Positions 11,290-23,994 of a stretch of 64,000 nucleotides of DNA are shown here, piece after piece (the stretch's first letter is position 1; the number at the start of each line of letters is the position of its first letter). The position numbers and the translations under genes are program-made. The notes below the pieces were generated by a model. The model did no database searches. It saw nothing but the letters and a program-made list of their open reading frames with translations, and had not been told where the DNA came from. The stretch comes from Heliocidaris erythrogramma (Eukaryota > Echinodermata > Echinoidea > Camarodonta > Echinometridae): positions 44,800,048 through 44,864,047 of the forward strand of contig CM046858.1 of NCBI GenBank assembly GCA_025617745.1, given 5' to 3'.

Positions 11290-12219
11290 TTTGTACAATG
11301 ATGTTCAAGCAGGATTATAATTAGTTTATAGATAATCATATTACCTGTCTACAACGGATGATCATACATTTTACTATTTGTAACACCATTTCTCCTATTT
11401 GTTTATTTTAGATTATTTATGAGAACATACATTTTGCATATATTTTCGCCCAGATGGTGGCCATTTGGTATCCAAGAATCTTTGAGTTAATGTCTTTTTG
11501 GCGCCAAGCTTAATAACCTTGCAGGACGCGTCGTCTCTAACTTACTCTTAAATTAAGGAGAATCCTTTAGGCTTTACGAGGCCATTTTGAAATTCAACTG
11601 CAAAAAAATATTCCAAATGACCACATAGTCCTTAACCCTGATTACCTGTTCGTATATATTATAATCCTGATTTAAGTATTTTGACCAGAGAGAGAGAGAG
11701 AGAGAGAGGGGGAAAGAGAGAGAAAGAGAGAGAGAGGGAGTTATTATAGAGGACGTTACGGCAGATACTACTTTTCTTGTTTTTTTATATCACACAACAG
11801 GGGTAATAGTACTTATCATGAGTGCCTCATCAAAATGCACTCATAATCAAGATTTATTCATAAATAAATTCTACTTGTGAGATTTTAAATGACATTAAAA
11901 TCAACTTTTTATTAGCCTTTTTTTTTGCTGGTTTATGTATATCTTCCTGACGTGATTTGAACATGATTTAGCAGTGTAGGAGAGTGCTGTCTGTGAATGG
12001 TTGTGATTATTCCACATGCTACAAGTCATTCAGTGTGGCCCATAGGAAATAATGCATAATTTATACTAATTATTTGAAAGTCAAATACGTTGAACTTGAT
12101 ACGGGCAGGGAGGCTTTATATGTTCTGTATTAACATTCATGCATCAATACCGTGAACACAGTACTGTAGACTGTATATAGAAAGAAAGTGGCATAATATA
12201 CAGTTGTATAAAGTAATGG
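11290..12219. other. Non-coding with a GA microsatellite
   Basis: No gene seen. A GA-rich tract lies at 11687-11740; the rest is AT-rich unique DNA. Confidence 0.55.
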
Positions 12220-12480
12220 TAATAATAATAATATGTCTTGTTTACCCAGGTTAGCCTCATCAGTATTATATACTGTTCTCCCTGAGGGCCCTGTAATCAT
12301 ACTATTACCCCGGCTTTAGCAGAGCGACCATGATAAGGCACTCAAGCATTCAAGGAATTTCTCCCTACCGGGGGTACCCATTTACTTCACCTGGGTGAAT
12401 AAAGTCGGAGGCAGACATCGATGCAATGCCAACTTAACTAAAATTGCTGTTTTTAGTGTATTCTAAAGTCATCGAATGCA
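12220..12480 (-). mobile_element. 5'-truncated SINE, minus orientation
   Basis: Read on the minus strand, the element has a central domain with GGGTACCC flanked by AATTCCTTGAATGC. A GC-richer tail follows (GGGCCCT, then GGCTAACCTGGGTAAACAAG), and it ends in a TTA trinucleotide tail at 12220-12233. The tail recurs in the same orientation at 51136-51218. No tRNA-like head is visible, so the copy looks 5'-truncated. The SINE assignment rests on this layout and on general familiarity with such marine-invertebrate repeats. Confidence 0.55.
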
Positions 12481-12685
12481 ACCGCCTCCTTTACACCACC
12501 AGACTCCAAACTATATTCATGAGTATGAAATTGTTTATCAAACTCGAGCAAGCAGTATTGGCATTTTCAATTTTGCCATTATAAATTATCTTAAATATAC
12601 TGTTGGCAAGTCTATGTCCGTACGATCAGGCATGAATTTCAAGTCTGTTAAGCAAAATGCCACGATATAATATTAATGCCATAAT

Positions 12686-12718
12686 ATAATACTGATAAGG
12701 CTACCCTGGGTAAACATG
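12686..12718 (+). repeat. Inverted copy of the SINE tail
   Basis: CTGATAAGGCTACCCTGGGT and the following AAACATG are the reverse complement of the sequence at about 12236-12265, with only a few changes. The two copies face each other across about 430 bp. No trinucleotide tail follows this copy. Confidence 0.7.
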
Positions 12719-14356
12719 TTGAGATCGATAAGACCGAATAAGAGTATACTATGAAAAAACTATTTCCTCTGAGAATAGTCAAATAAACACTTGTTTCCAA
12801 AACAATTTCATTTTGAACTCATATTGGAAGTGGGGCAAAGTATGCCGATATGAAGACACTTTATTGAAAGATTCTTTCAGGGTTTATCCATAGACATTCA
12901 TTTTTTTGTCTTTGGATCGGCAAACATTTATTCATTACGCAAATGCGGTAGTATTTCCACCAATTGGCAATATAAATGCATTTTGGAGCTAAGCAGCACT
13001 GAAATAGCAATGACATTCAGCTTGGCAAACATGCCAACAAATTAGATAAAAGTACCTTTCTCTTCGCGTGACCCTCCCATCTCATCGAGGGGTGTGATGA
13101 TAAGAATCGGTATGAAGTCATGATGAAAATAAAGACTGATCACAAAATGAATCTCTAAAATGCCCGCAGTGGCGCCGCGTGTGTTAAAGCGAATCATGCC
13201 CTTCATGCGCTCGAAATGAATTTTTTCATGAAATGATTTTTCTGCCACGGAGCGACTGGCTGAAAGGATTACCTAATGCCTTTGGCAATGGCGTTTGACT
13301 TTCAGAATGATTTTTAAAATCAATCCTCTCAGATTGCCCCTTGCTGTTGGTGTTAGGCATGAATTGTGGGTAGGGATGGTATGAAGGGGAAACTTTGTTT
13401 TTAGACATATACGGTTTAGTAGCACTTATTCAATCAATAACTTCATTAATTACCATTATTAGCTAGGGAGAAATTACTTATTGTATGAAATGAACGATAC
13501 ATTTACATTTAGACATGATAGATGTGAATGAGGCATGACATAACAGAATCAAAGTAAAATGCAAAAGAAAAAAAGACACGCCTACGCCTGGTGTTGGCCC
13601 AAAAGAAATTGTAATCATATCGAAAGGTGTATGTTACGTAACCCAAAATAAATAATTGTAATGAATCATGTAAATTTAAACGTTTTGTCTCTTTCGATCA
13701 TACAATTCAAAGAGAGCAGAACAATATTGCTTCAACATCTTACCTTACCCGAACTCGCACCGAGTAAAGAGTGAGGTTGCATCAATGGTCTATACAGCAG
13801 TTCGCTTGCGATGGAAAGGTGTTGACGTGTATGATTAGCGGGGGATCAGCGAATTAATAAATACGATTAAGTGAGTGTGTTGATATAACAAATGATGTTG
13901 GTGTCAGGCTTCTGTTGTTAGTAGAGTCCAGTTTAACTTTGCTTGATTGTGATCGCTGCAGCACAAATGCTTTCGCGACTTGATGTTAGCTGGAAAACTG
14001 GGAAGATAACCCTACAACGATTTACAATGAAGTATTCTGTGTTATTTATTTTAAATAAAGGGTGATGTGATAAAGAATGCTTTTCATACCGAGGTGGCAG
14101 TTTCAAGATTGATCTTGGGTGAACCCAGGCCGGTGACACTGAAGAATAGGGCGATAGGATGTATTGGAAATAGGCATGGTAAATGTACATTGTATAATTA
14201 TTCATTTGTTGTTTTGAAGGATAGGGTTGCCCTGCTGCCTTGGTTGTCTCATGTGAGGATTTGTTCATTCATTTTAGCTAAGGAGATTTGAATTTTATTT
14301 AAGATAAAAAACTGTTTCCTATTAAAGTATCGGAGAGACATATAACGGGTGATATG
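12719..14356. other. Non-coding, no gene seen
   Basis: Unique AT-rich DNA. Overlapping frames at about 13933-14291 on both strands look like chance; no motif was recognised. Confidence 0.5.
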
Positions 14357-14383
14357 TATATATATATATATAGGTATATTTGA

Positions 14384-14528
14384 CTAACGGGTACATTAAG
14401 TCGACACCTAACAATGCAGTTTATTCCGTCATAATAGCGACCCCTACATTAGGTCGACAGTTGGTACATTAGGTCGACAGTTGAACAAAGAAAAAGAACA
14501 AAAACTGTCCTCCTAATGTACCCATTAG
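14384..14528. mobile_element. 145-bp MITE, copy 1, in TA microsatellite
   Basis: The left end is CTAACGGGTACATTA and the right end, read on the minus strand, is CTAATGGGTACATTA. The interior contains three copies of a TACATTAGGTCGACA-type segment (first copy AAGTCGACA). TA repeats flank it (14357-14372 and about 14531-14554). Copies of exactly the same length occur at 30497-30641 and 51936-52080. There is no coding capacity. The TA context fits Tc1/mariner-type TA targeting, but the superfamily is not established. Confidence 0.8.
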
Positions 14529-14554
14529 GGGTATATATATATATATATATATAT

Positions 14555-14700
14555 AAGAGAGAGAGAGTGTGTGTGTGGGACATAAAGAGGAAGGAGGGGG
14601 GGGGGAGAGGGGGAGAAGATAGATAGTGGGACAGGGAATGGCTGAGAGGGAGAGAGGGGTGTAGAGAAGGAGAGAGATAGAGAGAGAGAGGGGCTGGATA
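14555..14700. repeat. GA-rich tract
   Basis: GA-rich simple sequence with a short GT run and a G run (about 14597-14606) after the TA repeat. Confidence 0.9.
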
Positions 14701-15652
14701 AAGAGGGACAGGAGGGGCATGAGATTATATAAATGCTGATCGAATAATCTGGTCATAAGCATTTTTTGTGGTAAAAATACCGACATTGTGAAGGCGATAT
14801 AAAGCGATGTAATTTTTTTTTTAGTGAGGTAAAATTTGTTTGAACAAGATGGAACAAATCAATTTGCAGTTCCCCCACGTCATATGATATAATTTAGAAA
14901 GTCGACGTGTTTCAAATCTAGTAGTTCATATTGCATTTTCTCTCAACCGATTTATCTCGGGCTTTAAACATAATAAATTCTCAATTTTATATGTCATGTG
15001 ACCACACTTATGCGCCCACTAAAGAAAGCCATTCAAATTCGCACTTTTTATTACATGACTTTAATATCGTGTTTTCGTTTTTATCTCACCACTGTTCCAA
15101 CTGGCCACGGTTATTGACGTTTTTCCTACCGTCGAAAGGAGTTATGAGTATTGACTTTATTTCTTTCTCTTGGCAAGACAGTATCGCTCTCTCTCTCTCT
15201 GACCGATAGGGGTGGCGTGACTCTCAGGGAGGACTTCTTATGAACTGGAGGGAAAGAAGAGATAAATATAGCACAATACACGAACACCCCCACTCACATA
15301 CAAATACAGCAAGAGCATTGGCTATATGAGCAAGAGTGTAAGCACGTCTCATTATCTGGGCTTACCCGTGCACTCTGTCTACATCCTCAATTATTATGAC
15401 GTCACAATAGATATACGTATCTATGGAATTTAAAAAATGCAATAAAAGAAATAAATAAATAAAAAAGACTAAGCTTGAGTAAACAATGAGAACAACCTCC
15501 CCCTATGCCTAATAAAGTAGTAGGCCACCAATTAAGTCGGTGATATCATTTCTCTGCGGAGAGATTTTACATTGTGGCGTAATAGTACTTAGTGAAGACT
15601 TAGTTAGTGTTAGTTGCTGCACAAGAGGACCAAAACGTACCTTGTATGACGT
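14701..15652. other. Non-coding, no gene seen
   Basis: No recognised feature apart from a short CT run at about 15185-15200. The LINE begins at the right edge. Confidence 0.5.
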
Positions 15653-16780
15653 ATGGAAGGGTCAATTGGAATTTTTATGGATTTGTCTAAGGCGTTTGAT
15701 ACGCTCGATCACGATATTTTACTTCAAAAATTTCATACATATGGAATTCGAGGAGTGACCCATACATGGTTCAAAAATTACCTTTCCGATAGGGAGCAAT
15801 ATGTTGCATTCAATGAGGTTCCTTCTGATTGCTTAAGTATAAAATGTGGCGTTCCACAGGGATCAATATTAGGACCTCTCTTTCTTTTATACATTAACGA
15901 TATAATTAATACTAGCCCCATTTTATCTTTTGTCTTATTTGCAGATGACACCAATATATTTTACTTCCATGAAAGATTAGACTCTTTGATTGATACACTC
16001 AATTTGGAATTACCTAAAGTATCAACTTGATTTAAATGCAATAAACTGTCCCTTAATATAGACAAAACTAATTTTATTTACTTTACACATTCAAATGCGC
16101 ATGCTAATGATTTTCCGTATAACATATTGATTGATAATGTACCCCTAGATCGTAAACAATGTACAAAATTCGTAGGCGTCTTTATAGATAAAAATCTGAA
16201 TTGGAATCAACATATAAGTCTTTAAGTACTTGTATATCCAGAAATATTGGTATGTTGTATAAAACAAGAAAATATCTCCCTCAAAATACTCTTTTTATGC
16301 TATACAATGCACTTATATCACCATACATAACTTACTGCAATATGGTCTGGGCATCTTGTGGGAAAAAAAAAATAGACTCTATTTGTAAAATTACAGAAAA
16401 GGGCTATCAGGTTCTGCACTGGTTCTCATTATTTAGAACATACAGACCCGTTATTCAATGAATTAAAAACACTTAAAGTTTCTGACATCAATTCCCTCCA
16501 GACCTGTATTTTTATGTTTAAATATAAAAACAAATTACTTCCTGATTCTTTCCAAGACTTTTTCACGCTTAATAGTGCAATTCATTTATATCCCACCCGT
16601 ATCTCTGCCAATTTCCATTTGATTAATCCCAAATTACTTATTGCACATAAATCTATACGACATCATGGTTCAGATATATGGAATGCATTACCGGATTCCA
16701 TCAAATCTTGTCAAAACCTCACCGCTTTTAAAGCTAGAAATAAAGAAAGATTGCTATCGAGTTACACTGAATCAGCTTAA
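15653..16780 (+). pseudogene. Broken LINE ORF2: C-terminal half of reverse transcriptase
   Basis: The first frame (15653-16030) holds canonical non-LTR reverse transcriptase motifs: DLSKAFDTLDHDIL, then GVPQGSILGPLFLLYINDI, then FADDTNIF with the catalytic Asp pair. It is cut by a TGA at 16028-16030 that probably replaced a Trp codon. The protein resumes in the same frame, shifts frame near 16210-16225 and again near 16385-16400, and then continues to the natural stop at 16778. The last part matches the usual C-terminal thumb region and ends LLSSYTESA. The endonuclease and ORF1 are absent. The element is non-functional. It belongs to the jockey/CR1 group by motif style; the exact clade is uncertain. 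Confidence 0.85.
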
Positions 16781-17295
16781 TGCCATACAAACCATCTTAA
16801 CGTTTGTAGTTAGATTACTGAAATCTCATAACAACTTTGTTTCTGCATCAACTTTATTTTTTATTCCTAGTTTCACCATCAACATTATTTTCACTTTTAG
16901 TTATTTTTTTGCACTAGCCCCCATCCCCTTTTTTCATCATTCCCATCAAAAACGTATCATGCAGTTTAAATTAATTATAAGGGGAAAGTATAATTGTCAT
17001 AATATAATTTGTCATCCATTCCGCACAGCAAAAATATTAATTATCTGAATATGATTGGGTTGCCACATCATCAAGCACTTGCTTATAGTGACAGTCCATC
17101 TTTTGATTTTCATTAAAATATCGGTAAGTTGGCAAAGGTTAATTTAAGATTTATTACTACCGCCTATTCATTTTATACTCATTGTTTCCCCGAATATGAT
17201 TGTAATTATATTTGTTATACTTAAGTCGAATTATGCCTATACCTTTGTAAAATGTGAAACATGCAGAAGAAAATAATTAAAATCAAATCAAATAT
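15653..17295 (+). mobile_element. 5'-truncated LINE (jockey/CR1-like)
   Basis: The element begins inside the reverse transcriptase domain. It runs through the end of ORF2 (stop at 16778-16780) and an AT-rich 3' UTR, and ends near ATCAAATCAAAT at about 17279-17291. Loss of the 5' part is typical of target-primed reverse transcription. No target-site duplication could be made out. Confidence 0.8.
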
Positions 17296-18339
17296 ACATT
17301 GCGTAAAAAAGAAAGTAAATAAAAAATTGGGAGAAGTACCATATGATTACGGATAAAAGAACACATAATGTGTTTGATTTGAATAATTTAATATGATTTC
17401 AGTCTGGATGAAGTTTAGATTCGAATAAAATAAGTCATATTGTGTTAGACACACAATGTAAGCTGGCTAATTTGATTTGATCTGAACTTCATCAACAACC
17501 AATCAGTGCCACCCTTGACATAAAAGTTGTAAAAACCTATTACAGAATTTTGAAGATAGCTTACATCATAATTATGCACAAAAAAGAAGATTTAGAGAGA
17601 GAGAGACAGAAAGAAATAAAAAGAGGAGATACACAGATCAAGAGAAAGAGAGAGTGAGAGCGCGCGAGAGCGAGAGCGAGTGAGAGAAAGTTAAAAAGAG
17701 GAGATACACAGATAAGAGATAGTTGGGGAGAGGAGAGAGAAACAGAGATAGAGACGGGGGTGAGTGAGAGAGAGAGAGAGAGAGAAAGAAAGAAAGGCTT
17801 TCTAATGTGCCATACGTGAGATGGATTAAAGACTCGTAAGTTTGAGACGCAAAACATTAATTCCATTACGCTGTGTACATCCATCATTTTTGATCCGTCC
17901 ACAACCCTTTTATGCACACCCACCACCTATCCAATTGAAGATAAATTACACAGTCAGCATTCTGCCTCAAATGTCGCATGACCTTTCAGTTTTCACACAG
18001 ATAGTGTGTTGCTTGATAATTATATATTGATCAACAAAATTATCTCCAAAATAACGTTGTAGGCCGTTTCCCCTCGAAACGCATTCAATACTTGTTGCTT
18101 ATTATTTTCTTTAATTCAACAACCGAAATGATTCACCCATTTTGCGTACACTTTAATAGTTCTTCATTGTGACGCGATTGAAGTGGTATCTCTTTAACAA
18201 TGACACTTTGAAAAAAATGAAGTTACATTTTCTTAACACGACATGGTATGAGAGACGAAACTTCACTTTCTGTGCAACAGATAAACCTTAATTGTTTAAC
18301 ACATATTATGACCAAGGAGTTATCACAGAACTATGACGA
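17296..18339. other. Non-coding with GA tract and an imperfect hairpin
   Basis: An imperfect inverted repeat (17407-17493) follows the LINE end. A GA-rich tract spans about 17591-17796, including two near-copies of AAAGAGGAGATACACAGAT (17618 and 17694 areas). No gene. Confidence 0.6.
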
Positions 18340-18565
18340 GGTAATGATAAGAATAAAATTATAATATGATAATTTTTATTATGATGATTATGATGATGAT
18401 AACAACAATAATAATAAAACTAATAATAATATAAATATTGATAATAATGATACTAATGATAATAATAATAATAATAATAAAAATAATAATGATAACAGTA
18501 ATAATGATAATAATAGTGATAATAATAATCGCAAATTTAACAAAAAAGATGATAATAATAAAAAC
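18340..18565. repeat. AAT/GAT-rich trinucleotide tract
   Basis: Degenerate TAA and GAT trinucleotides over more than 200 bp. A spurious Ile/Met-rich frame overlaps it. Confidence 0.9.
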
Positions 18566-19190
18566 GTATTGTCAGGTTATTTGTACTTTACGGAAGTGTA
18601 ATGTTGCTATTTTCAGTCTTGCGTGGTGGCGTGCCTTCTTCTCGCTCTGTTTAAGTCTAATTAAACGGCATGCCTAATTAGGCGAATCCTGATCCAAGGT
18701 TACACGAGCTTGGAGTCGATGTTGTGAATGATTGAATTTGACAGGGTGGTAACTACAGGTGCAGATGCGTAAAATATACAGACCGGGAAAGAGTAAGACC
18801 CTCGTCGTTTTTAGAACAGGTCAATTCGTTCTCCTCTGCCAATATTACAAAGCCATTTCAGCAGTGGTCAATTTTTAATTTTCCCTGTCATATTTTCGCC
18901 AGTAATGATGTATTCCTTATTACAGCGTGGTTGTGATTTTAACTTCCAAAATGTGTTATTGTTCAGTACACATGTATCACTTAAAATATTGTACATCGAT
19001 TTTGATTCCCAAGAAAGGCCCTGTATCGAATTTCAATCAAGTGTACTAACGGCTTTTCATATGCATGTTAAGATTTATTGATATTCATTAGTAATTGTGT
19101 CTCCTTCCCCGGCAATAGTAAAGAAAGAGTGAAAATGGTTGATTCTGACTGATAAGGCCATTCAGGCTATAATACGTGGAATATTATCAT
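18566..19190. other. Non-coding, no feature seen
   Basis: Unique DNA between two trinucleotide tracts. No gene recognised. Confidence 0.5.
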
Positions 19191-19220
19191 TGTTATCATT
19201 ATTATTGTTACTGTTTTTGC

Positions 19221-19259
<39 letters not shown>

Positions 19260-19440
19260 CATTATTATTATTAGTAGTAGTAGTAGTAGTTGTAGTAGTA
19301 GTAGTAGTAGTAGTAGTATTTTTTAAATAAATTTATTATCCTGATGGTTATTGTATTATTAATATTATCATTAATATTATTAGCACATTATGATTACCAT
19401 TATTATCATTTGAATCATTATTATCGTCATTTTAGCTCTC
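19191..19440. repeat. ATT/AGT trinucleotide tract
   Basis: An ATT run passes into a TAG/TAGT run (about 19272-19318) and back to a degenerate ATT sequence. Encodes only homopolymeric Leu/Val frames. Confidence 0.9.
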
Positions 19441-20324
19441 TCTCGTCCCCTCTGTCTTTTTCTTTATATCTCTCCCCCTCTGTCGTATATCTTTCTATCT
19501 CCTGTCGCTCTTTTTTACTATCGTTCACTCTCCCTAGCGTATAATGAACATTTTTCAGTCCTCCGCCTCAGATAAATGCACCAACAATTATAATCACAAG
19601 AGGAATGCCAAGATCAAAAAAAATTAAAAAAATGATGGTAGAGCGTACAAGCAAGGAAGCGTCTTGCCACAAGGATATCACGGCATTGTTCGCTTTTCTG
19701 CATCAGGCGGTATTGTCTTCCCTGCAATGCCTGTCATTGTTATCAAATATTATTTTGGCGGTCAGTATCTTGTAGCAGGTGGGATCTAAAAAACTGTCAG
19801 TTTTAACGAGGATGAGTGTCTTTCCATTAAGGTGATATCCAAGGAATTGTTAGTGGGCAGGTTTTTAGTAAAGAAACATCTTTTATACTGTTCATATTTG
19901 ACGAAGACAATAATTAAATTGGAGACAGATGGTAGAGATTGATTGATGTATACATGCTGAATTATCCATGGCCATTCTATTGTCATATTACTCCGGATTT
20001 TTCTCGTATAGCTCACCACAAACATGTTCTATCAAACGCCATCTCAATAGTCATAATCTCCCCATATGACTATATTTTAATTAAGTGATGAAAAGAAGGA
20101 AACGAATATGTATACATGTCATTATTATAATGATTGATTTTGATCATCGGTAGAGCATTTTTACTTTTTTTTCAATGCAGGCGAATTGTGCTTGTGGTTG
20201 AAAGCTCTTTAGTTGGACGTTTTGATACTTTATATGATGTTCCTAGCTTGAAACGAAAAGAAATTGTGTACATTACACCTGAGTGATGATAATCTACCCC
20301 TAACATGCGAAGCACGACCTTCCC
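19441..20324. other. Non-coding; CT-rich at the left edge
   Basis: CT-rich to about 19530, then unique AT-rich DNA. No gene. Confidence 0.5.
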
Positions 20325-20352
20325 CATGCCATGTCATGCCATGCCATGTCAC
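20325..20352. repeat. ATGCC pentanucleotide microsatellite
   Basis: Short run of ATGCC/ATGTC units. Confidence 0.8.
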
Positions 20353-23240
20353 TCCCGATGCTTATACCTAGCAACCAATTCTGCTTCATACCAGCGAAAG
20401 GCAACACCATTTGTAACCAACGTACTTTTAACCATAAACCTCACAGCAATCACAAAGATCCCCTGGGCCGAGTCGATCACACATAATAAAATGTTATTGG
20501 TCGGAATCAATTTACCGCCTGAATTCAGTTTTGGCGCGAAGGGGGAAATTGACGTCTGACGTGAAATATTACCACTCATTTACGCGCGCAAATTTCATCA
20601 GGCCCTGGAATTAGCCATTGCCTCGTTTTGGCCGAATGCGTGGAATTGCGAAAGAGAGCTTTGAAGACCAACAAGCAACATGCAAATAAAAGTATTTGAT
20701 TTCCTTCTTTATTATCTCTTGCTTGGTCCTATTTTTCTCTCGCTTTTATCTTTGGGTCATGTTTCATTTATTTCCTTCCTCGAACCAATATTCTTTTTTC
20801 TTTATCCCAATACTTTACGCCTCCTCTGTATTATTGTTTTGTGTATACTAAAATTTCATACCATGTCTTTCACTGACCCCGTCGCCATTCCTCATGTTTG
20901 TTCAAGCTATATAAAGTGATGCTTTCTCTCTCTCTCTCACGGCATATTTATAATCTCAACTAAATGAAAATAATACAAAAATATTGTCCTATAAATGATG
21001 TTTCCTTGGTCGGAGATGCTCATATACAATTTTATGTAATATTTTGTGGATATTTTGTCCAGGCAAGTTATTAATCGATATGAAAATTCTGATTCATCTT
21101 TGAGTAATTACAATGAAAAAGCAATTGGCAAGGCACTACATCCAAGATCAAGAATATACTGTGTCTGGCTTGTGTAATGCTTTCTATGGTAGATTTGGAT
21201 ATACTGTATTTGGGAATAGACTATTCGGGTCGTTTTATTTTAAAAGGTATGTACTGTTATATTTTCGCTGCCATTCTATGGTTAGTTATTTCATAAGCTT
21301 GACATTTTCGTTTGAATGTACGACTTGTAAAAAGAAAAATACCAGGATTACATTTCAAGGATTGACATATCCATACTCTCCAGTGATTGACAACAAGAAA
21401 TGGTTATACTATACCATAACTGCATGCAGGGGGTAAGAAACCTGTTTTTAAATCGATTTGGTCATGTATAAAAGATTGATACTGAATTTTTATTTTCAGC
21501 ATGAAAAGATTACAAATCTATGTTGTATTCGACCCAATTTCTTTCAAATGTTACCTTTCCGTCATCAACAGAAATCGATTTCGTCTTCAATCTTTGCCCT
21601 GATTTTTCTCTCTACAGTTGAAAGCATCATAATCCTCTGCAAAAGTATTGTCACAGTTTAAAAAGAAAATGGAAAACGTTTGGTGTAAAAGAAGAAGAAG
21701 GGTAGGAGGAACGAGATGAAGAAGAAGAAGGATAACAGCACTTAAGACTTAGATAATGCACCGCGTGGATGGATTGACAGAGAATTTTACCGGGGACGTT
21801 GCAGACAATAACAATAGTTGAGAATGAACTCTTTAAAAAAAAATGTAAAAACGGTATGTAATGAAATGCTACAAATATCCTCCTTACAATTTCAGAAACC
21901 AGACTGGGGGATTATGTAAATCCAATTTCATCTTTCCAATGTCGGGGATTTCAAACTAATTCTGCCTTCAAGCCCCGAGTATTTACAACTAGAATAGAAT
22001 TTTGAGATTTGAAGAAAACAAAAATGATGTTCTTTTCATGGTCTCATGTCCTGTCATATATTTTATTTTTAAATCATAAATCCCAAATCTTCAAAAACGT
22101 CCCTGCTATAACTGATCCCGCAATTACCACGATTAATAGATCAGTTATAACGTTTAAATCAGAAAATAAAAATGCCAAAGAAAAGTCCATATTCTTCAAG
22201 TCAATAATCTTGCACCTTTAGCAAACGATATCTTACCGGAAAAGAATGCGAGCGAATCCCTTATCACTTCAAATACAGTTTTCAGGAGGTTGAGACTATT
22301 TTTACACTTGATCTAATACATATACCTTATGGTAAAAATACTGATATCTAGATAATTGAATAAATGCAGTAGTCCAATTTTGAAAATATCCGATGAAGAA
22401 ATAAAAATTGAAGTTATCATTTGTTAGTCTTCAAGCCCTCTTTATTTGCATTAGTCACCTACTGTCCATTTACTTGGTATATTACCTTATGAAACAAAAC
22501 TTCACGCTCATTAGGCATATACCCTTTTCTCGACTATAGATCGCGGAATAGACAGGCCTTATGTCCCTTATGATATATTTCAGGTAAATATATGAAGAAA
22601 TATTTTAGTTGGGTATTAAAAATCAGGAATAGATTTGTCATATCCTTGTTGTAGATGGTAGCTTGCGAATGGAGTCTCTCATTTTCCCCAATGAAATATA
22701 TAATAATGAAATAAATAATAAATAATAAACAATGAGAGCAGCTGTTGAATTGAATATCGAATTTATTTCATTCATCATAAAAACATTTACATAACATACA
22801 ATGAAGCATACATATAAAGTCAAAGAAATATATGTTACATAATAATCATAAAATATAATATACATCACAAAGGTGATCTGAAAAAAAAAACAGGGGAAAG
22901 AGAGTATTTATGAGAATGAGGAATATTTTATCGGGTTTCCACAAACTTTCAGACACTAACCTGCTTCTCTCAACCTGCTGCTCTTAAGCAAATCATATTG
23001 AGAGAAGATGGACTTTCTTTTTAAGTGAATAGATATATGAATAGATACGGTTGTGTAAACCGACGTCTGTGATTGGAAAGATTGAAATATATAACGGCGT
23101 AAATCTGACACTTCTCTTCTCTATATCTCTTACCCTCTAATACCCTCTTGGCGATTGCTCTAACTGCTCAAAAAAAATTATTCAAAGACGAAAATACTTA
23201 ATAAATGCAAGGGAATGCTGGTAAAAAATATACTTGGGAG
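20353..23240. other. Non-coding, no gene recognised
   Basis: The longest frame (21113-21436, 107 codons) has no recognisable motif or splice context. A CT run lies at 20922-20938 and GAA repeats at about 21690-21730. The segment at 22740-22870 resembles a minus-strand LINE 3' UTR in composition only. Confidence 0.45.
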
Positions 23241-23245
23241 GAGGC

Positions 23246-23420
23246 GGGGGGGGGGGGGGGAATGTTCTCTCAAATCTGGATTTTGTATGATTCCGAAACG
23301 TTCAAACGTAAGCAATTGTATAATATCAATAATTTGCAACTGTGCGGATTTTTTTTTTTTTTGGGGGGGGGGGAGGGGGGAGGGGGGGGGGGGGAGGGCG
23401 GTGAGGGAGGGGGAGGGGAG
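23246..23420. repeat. Poly-G, poly-T and G-rich tracts
   Basis: G run at 23246-23260, then T run at 23349-23362 joining directly to a G-rich block to 23420. Overlapping long frames on both strands are glycine- or proline-rich artefacts. Confidence 0.9.
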
Positions 23421-23843
23421 GTTATTGGTTGTTCGAAATGTGCACCTTCATTTACTGTAACATATCTGTCTTTTTCTTTGGTACATGTATATATCACTCT
23501 GGGGAAAGTTAGAAGAAAGGACAAATTTGGGGCAAGTTTAATGCCTAAAATGCAAGTTATGGATGATATATATATAGCATCGCTGGTATCCACATGAATA
23601 ATAAAGAAGATAAAATGGAAGGACATCTCAAAAAGTGTTAACGTTATTTCATTAACCTCCACAAGCAGCTGCAATAGTGTTATATGGAAGACCATCTATT
23701 ATTAATGTATACGACATGTGATATATCAAGAGCATCAACCGTTCCCGATGTATATATCATGAGGCCATATACATTTATATGATTTGGGCTTTCGTTTGAA
23801 TCGAACACAACTCTTGCCTACCCGACATGTTAAGCACGGTATT
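23421..23843. other. Non-coding, no feature seen
   Basis: Unique AT-rich DNA, nothing recognised. Confidence 0.5.
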
Positions 23844-23994
23844 CAAAGGCGTAGCTTGGGTCCAACCTTGGGGGCGGGTGTCACTGGTCGTAATTAGTGT
23901 ATGAACGTATGGTATTTACCCTCATCACTATCTTTCCCGTGTTCCCCTTTTCGCAATTTATGATGACACGGACCCCACCCTAGCTTCGCCACTG
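23844..23994. mobile_element. hAT-like MITE (CAGTGGCGTAGC family)
   Basis: The left end CAAAGGCGTAGCTTGGGTCC and right end (minus strand) CAGTGGCGAAGCTAGGGTGG are imperfect inverted copies enclosing 151 bp. Left-end-only relatives occur at about 39307 and 58923. The flanking bases CACGGTATT and CACGTTCT may be a diverged 8-bp duplication, not a clear one. Confidence 0.55.

Noticed and set aside
18340..19440. CRISPR-like or satellite array
   Set aside because: Only degenerate trinucleotide microsatellites; no spaced repeats, and the DNA is eukaryotic.
21113..21436. 107-codon frame as a possible gene
   Set aside because: No recognisable domain, AT-rich codon use like the surroundings, no splice or promoter context.
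22740..22870. Minus-strand LINE 3' UTR (also similar-looking stretches near 2990-3070 and 30950-31060)
   Set aside because: Resemblance is only in AT-rich composition; no shared tail, hairpin or coding remnant could be shown.
23205..23695. 130- and 141-codon overlapping frames
   Set aside because: Gly-rich and Pro-rich translations of G runs; shadows of low-complexity DNA.
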